From: Psychromarinibacter halotolerans
Lineage (GTDB): Bacteria > Pseudomonadota > Alphaproteobacteria > Rhodobacterales > Rhodobacteraceae
Direction of reading: 5' to 3'
Length of the DNA: 64,000 bases
Assembly: GCF_029168315.1 (NCBI RefSeq)
Contig: NZ_JARGYD010000005.1
Coordinates: forward strand, 248,001-312,000
A program made the position numbers and the translations under genes. The notes beneath the pieces were generated by a model. It made no database searches, was not told where the DNA came from, and saw only the letters and a list, made by a program, of their open reading frames with translations. Positions 60,891 to 64,000 of this stretch are shown here, one piece after another (the first letter of the stretch is position 1; each line of letters begins with the position of its first letter).

Positions 60891-61919
60891 ATGTCGATTG
60901 GACGCATGATACTTGGCCGGTTTGGGTCCTCGCTGATCGCTTTCATCGGCGTGTCCATCGTGATCTTCGGCATCGCGCGTATCCTGCCGGGCGACCCTGC
61001 GCGGATCGCGCTTGGCCCATCGGCCAGCGACGAGCAGGTCGCGGCACTGCGGGCGGAACGTCACCTCGACGCGTCGATTCCCGAGCAGTACCTGCGCTAT
61101 GTCGTGGACGTGCTGCACGGTGATTTCGGCCAGTCGCTGTACACCAACCGCCCCGTGCTGCAAGACATCGTCGATTTCCTGCCCCGCACGCTGGAACTGG
61201 CGATCTTCGCGGCCATCGCGATGATCCTGATCGGCCTGCCGCTGGGCATCCTTGGCGCGCATTTCCGCAGGCGCTGGCCGGACCATGCGACGCGGATCAT
61301 CGCGCTGCTGGCGGTATCGACCCCCGGCTTTGTCTGGGCGATCCTGCTGCAGTTCATTTTCGCGTTCCAGTTGGGATGGTTCCCGCTGGAAGGGTCGCTG
61401 ACCCGCGGCGTCGAGGCGCCGGAAACCGTCACCGGGCTGGTGACCTTCGACGCCATGATCGCAGGCAACTGGACCGCGTTTTTCGACGGGCTGCATCACC
61501 TTGTGTTGCCAGCCGTGGCGCTTGCAATGTCCGGTCTGGGCCAGACCGCACGCCTGACCCGGTCAAGCATGGGCGACACCTATCGCTCGCCCTTCATCGA
61601 GATGGCCCGCGCCTTCGGCTTCTCGTCGCGCCGGATCGCCACGCGCTTTGCGTTCAAGCCGTCGCTGACGCCGATCCTGACCGTGCTGGGCCTCGATTTC
61701 GCGGCGCTGCTGGGCAACGCCTTCCTGATCGAGCTGATCTTCAGCTGGCCCGGGATCTCGCGCTACGGCGTGCAGGTCATCCTGCGCAACGATCTTGATG
61801 CCATCGTCGGCACGGTGCTGGTGATCTCGGGGGCGTTCCTGCTGATCAACCTGATCGTCGACCTCGTTGTCGTGGCGATCAATCCGAAACTTCGCGCCGA
61901 ACTGGCCAAGGGGGCATGA
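60891..61919 (+). CDS. Dipeptide ABC transporter permease (DppB-like)
   Basis: Permease of 342 residues; start MSIGRMILGRFGSSLIAFIGVSIVIF rather than an upstream GTG that lies inside the hairpin. Typical DppB N-terminus with ILPGDPARIALGPSASDEQV, six membrane segments and the docking loop EMARAFGFSSRRIATRFAFKPSLTP near residue 245, then FSWPGISRYGVQVILRNDL. Overlaps the next permease by four bases. Confidence 0.87.
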   Translation: MSIGRMILGRFGSSLIAFIGVSIVIFGIARILPGDPARIALGPSASDEQVAALRAERHLDASIPEQYLRYVVDVLHGDFGQSLYTNRPVLQDIVDFLPRTLELAIFAAIAMILIGLPLGILGAHFRRRWPDHATRIIALLAVSTPGFVWAILLQFIFAFQLGWFPLEGSLTRGVEAPETVTGLVTFDAMIAGNWTAFFDGLHHLVLPAVALAMSGLGQTARLTRSSMGDTYRSPFIEMARAFGFSSRRIATRFAFKPSLTPILTVLGLDFAALLGNAFLIELIFSWPGISRYGVQVILRNDLDAIVGTVLVISGAFLLINLIVDLVVVAINPKLRAELAKGA

Positions 61920-62761
61920 TGACCCGCATCAAGGGCTTTTTCGTCCTGCTGACCGCGTCGCCGATCGCCTTCATCGGCTTCGTGATGACCGCGCTGCTGG
62001 TGCTGGTCGCCGCCTTCGCCGGTGTCATCGCGCCGTACCCGGAACACGTCGGCCCGATCGGCGATTTTACCGCCATCATGCAGGGCCCCAGCGCCGCACA
62101 CTGGTTCGGCACCGACACGGTGGGGCGCGACATCTTCTCGCGCGTGCTGTTCGGGCTGCGCACCTCGCTTCTGATGGTGCTGGTCGTACTGTCGGTGGCG
62201 CCGATCTTCGGCGTGTCGATCGGCCTGATCGCGGGCTATTTCGGCGGCTGGGTGGAAACCGTGCTGATGCGGCTGACCGACGTCTTCCTGTCGATCCCGC
62301 CCTTGGTGCTGGCTATGTCGGTGCTGGGCTTCCTGTCGCCGAACCTGACCAACGGCATCATCGCCGTCACCGTGATGTGGTGGCCGTGGTACACGCGGCT
62401 GGCGTACAACCTAATGCGGCGCGAACGCAGTCAGGGCTATGTCGCCGCCGCCGAGATGATCGGCGCGTCGTGGGTGCACATCGTCTTCCGCGAGGTTCTA
62501 CCCAACTGCCTGTCGCCGATCCTGTCGAAGATCCTGCTGGACACGGGCTTTATCATCATCATCGCCGCGTCGCTGTCCTTTGTCGGGCTTGGCTCGCAGC
62601 CGCCCGCGCCGGACCTCGGGTCGATGATCGCGGCGGGCACGGATTACCTTCCGGCCAACTGGTGGCTGACGGCGTTCCCGTCGCTGGCGCTGCTGTACGC
62701 CGCCTTCAGCGTGAACATGCTGGGCGACGGCATCCGCGAACTGCTGGAGAAGAACAAGTGA
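61916..62761 (+). CDS. Dipeptide ABC transporter permease (DppC-like)
   Basis: Permease of 281 residues with six membrane segments. DppC hallmarks: HWFGTDTVGRDIFSRVLFGLRTSLL near residue 62 and the docking loop YVAAAEMIGASWVHIVFREVLPN near residue 175; AASLSFVGLGSQPPAPDLGSMI follows. It forms the channel with the DppB-like protein. Starts and ends in four-base overlaps with its neighbours. Confidence 0.87.
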   Translation: MMTRIKGFFVLLTASPIAFIGFVMTALLVLVAAFAGVIAPYPEHVGPIGDFTAIMQGPSAAHWFGTDTVGRDIFSRVLFGLRTSLLMVLVVLSVAPIFGVSIGLIAGYFGGWVETVLMRLTDVFLSIPPLVLAMSVLGFLSPNLTNGIIAVTVMWWPWYTRLAYNLMRRERSQGYVAAAEMIGASWVHIVFREVLPNCLSPILSKILLDTGFIIIIAASLSFVGLGSQPPAPDLGSMIAAGTDYLPANWWLTAFPSLALLYAAFSVNMLGDGIRELLEKNK

Positions 62762-63648
62762 CCGCCCCCGTCCTTCAGATCCGCGACCTTACGGCGACCA
62801 TTCCGGTTCTTGGCGGCCAGAAAGACGTGCTGCACGGTATCTCGCTGCACATCAACGCGGGTGAGCGGGTGGCGCTGGTGGGCGAGTCCGGGTCGGGCAA
62901 ATCCGTCACCGCGCGCATCGCGATGGGTCTTCTGCAGGAAGACCTGAAACTGGGCCTGACCGGCGATGTCGACGTGGCCGGCCACCGGCTGGGCAGCAAT
63001 GCGCGGGCGCTACGGCAGATGCGCGGCCGCGAGCTGGCGATGATTTTCCAAGACCCGATGGAGACGCTGAACCCGGTGATCCGCATCGGGGGCGAGTTCC
63101 TTGAGGTTCTGCGCCGCCGCGAGCCCCGCATCCGGCGCGCCCGCGCGATGGAACTGGCCCGCGACGCGCTGCGCGACGTGGAACTGAACGACCCCGACAT
63201 GGTGCTGGGCAGTTACCCGTTCCAGCTGTCGGGGGGCATGAACCAGCGCGTGATGATCGCGCTGGCGCTGATCAACCGGCCCACGCTTTTGTTTGCGGAC
63301 GAACCCGGCACCGCGCTGGACGTGTCGGTGCAGGCCCGCACGCTGACCCTGATGCGCGAGCTTGGGGCGCGGAACGACACCGCGATTCTGTTCATCTCGC
63401 ACAACCTTGGCGTCGTGCGCGAATTCGCAGACCGGGTCTATGTGATCTACCGCGGGCGTATTGTGGAACATGGCCGCACGGATCAGGTCTTTGCTAATCC
63501 GGGCCACGCCTATACCCGCGCCTTGCTGTCGGCGCTGCCCAGCATCGCGCACGGCGACCTGCCGGACCTGCCCGAGACCAGCGACGCGTTCCTTGACCCG
63601 CTGTACCTGCACGAGGGGTGCGCCGAACCCGGGGAGACGCCGCGATGA
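62758..63648 (+). CDS. Dipeptide ABC transporter ATPase (DppD-like)
   Basis: ATPase of 296 residues beginning at a GTG in a GTGA overlap with the permease gene; the frame extends further upstream only as antisense-like low-quality sequence within the permease gene. Walker A GESGSGKSV, Q-loop AMIFQDPMETLNPV, signature LSGGMNQRVMIALAL and Walker B LLFADEPGTALDVS are present, with the C-terminal GRTDQVFANPGHAYTRALLSALPS tail of the oligopeptide family. The final four-base overlap leads into a second ATPase. Confidence 0.87.
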   Translation: MTAPVLQIRDLTATIPVLGGQKDVLHGISLHINAGERVALVGESGSGKSVTARIAMGLLQEDLKLGLTGDVDVAGHRLGSNARALRQMRGRELAMIFQDPMETLNPVIRIGGEFLEVLRRREPRIRRARAMELARDALRDVELNDPDMVLGSYPFQLSGGMNQRVMIALALINRPTLLFADEPGTALDVSVQARTLTLMRELGARNDTAILFISHNLGVVREFADRVYVIYRGRIVEHGRTDQVFANPGHAYTRALLSALPSIAHGDLPDLPETSDAFLDPLYLHEGCAEPGETPR

Positions 63649-64000
63649 AACGTCCCGCAATCGAACTGATCGGCGTGTCCAAGGTCTATCCCGGCAAGTC
63701 GGGCGAGACGCGCGCGCTGGACAACGTATCGCTGCGCGTCGCGGCAGGGCAGTGTCACGCCATCGTCGGCGAAAGCGGCTCCGGCAAGTCGACGCTGGCC
63801 AATATCGTGATGGGCCTGACCGCGCCCAGCGACGGCAGCGTGCTGATCGACGGATCTGACGTCGCCTATCCGCGTAACATGGCCTTCAAGCGCAAGGTCC
63901 AGCTGGTCCAGCAGAACCCGTCGGGCAGCCTTAACCGGCAGCGTTCCGTCGGGGCCTCGATCCGACTGCCGCTGGACGTGCACGGCATCGGCTCCCGGTC
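63645..64000 (+). CDS. Dipeptide ABC transporter ATPase (DppF-like), 3' part cut by window edge
   Basis: The first 118 residues of the second peptide-transporter ATPase are present; the rest lies past the right edge. Walker A GESGSGKST and the Q-loop KVQLVQQNPSGSLNRQ are typical of the DppF/OppF group. It overlaps the DppD-like gene by four bases and should form the ATPase heterodimer with it. Confidence 0.85.
   Translation, partial: MKRPAIELIGVSKVYPGKSGETRALDNVSLRVAAGQCHAIVGESGSGKSTLANIVMGLTAPSDGSVLIDGSDVAYPRNMAFKRKVQLVQQNPSGSLNRQRSVGASIRLPLDVHGIGSR

Overview
GC-rich window, consistent with an alphaproteobacterium of the Rhodobacterales (Roseobacter-like). The clues are a smoC-E-F-G-K-type polyol transport operon, a gbpR/chvE-gguA-gguB sugar module, the non-phosphorylative (Azospirillum-type) L-arabinose route, and many four-base ATGA/GTGA gene overlaps. 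No ribosomal, tRNA or core replication gene was seen; everything is uptake, catabolism or exopolysaccharide, so an accessory chromosomal block or a chromid is plausible (inference).

Layout. 1-4746 (minus): polyol ABC transporter (truncated ATPase, two permeases, binding protein) with its SorC-family regulator. 4886-5518: small alpha/beta hydrolase. 5580-7640 (minus): large beta-helix/RTX secreted protein. 8062-25260 (plus): a LuxR-type regulator followed by a complete but divergent alginate-type exopolysaccharide operon in the order algD-alg8-alg44-algA-algG-algI-algJ-Sel1 protein-algX-algF-large Sel1 protein-algL. It has no AlgE porin. 25274-26815 (minus): flotillin. 26889-34735 (minus): branched-chain-type ABC transporter (livKHMGF-like) framed by two aldehyde dehydrogenases, with a divergent AraC regulator. 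35840-44582: LysR (GbpR-like) regulator, ChvE-GguA-GguB transporter, then L-arabonate dehydratase, L-arabinose dehydrogenase and KDA dehydratase. 44622-50881 (minus): spermidine/putrescine-type ABC transporter with a GhrA-type reductase, a cupin and a GntR regulator; a divergent Lrp gene follows. 51788-58075: hydroxyproline catabolism (deaminase, GntR regulator, D-amino-acid dehydrogenase, remnant of the epimerase, ketoglutarate-semialdehyde dehydrogenase, M20 peptidase). 58120-64000: M19 dipeptidase and a dipeptide ABC transporter that runs off the right edge.

How the genes fit together. The arabinose and hydroxyproline pathways both end in alpha-ketoglutarate semialdehyde, and the only dehydrogenase for it in the window lies in the hydroxyproline cluster. 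The peptide transporter and two peptidases next door could feed hydroxyproline from peptides (inference).

The most unusual part is the alginate-type locus. By eye, four of its proteins have lost residues known to matter in Pseudomonas: the AlgG DPHD motif, the AlgL active-site histidine, the Alg44 PilZ arginines, and the metal ligands of the AlgA isomerase domain. AlgX carries an acidic DIGLGD-repeat insertion, and AlgK and AlgE are replaced or absent. A coherent reading is an O-acetylated polymannuronate-like polymer made without epimerisation and without c-di-GMP gating, but this rests on alignments made from memory and needs structural and biochemical checks.
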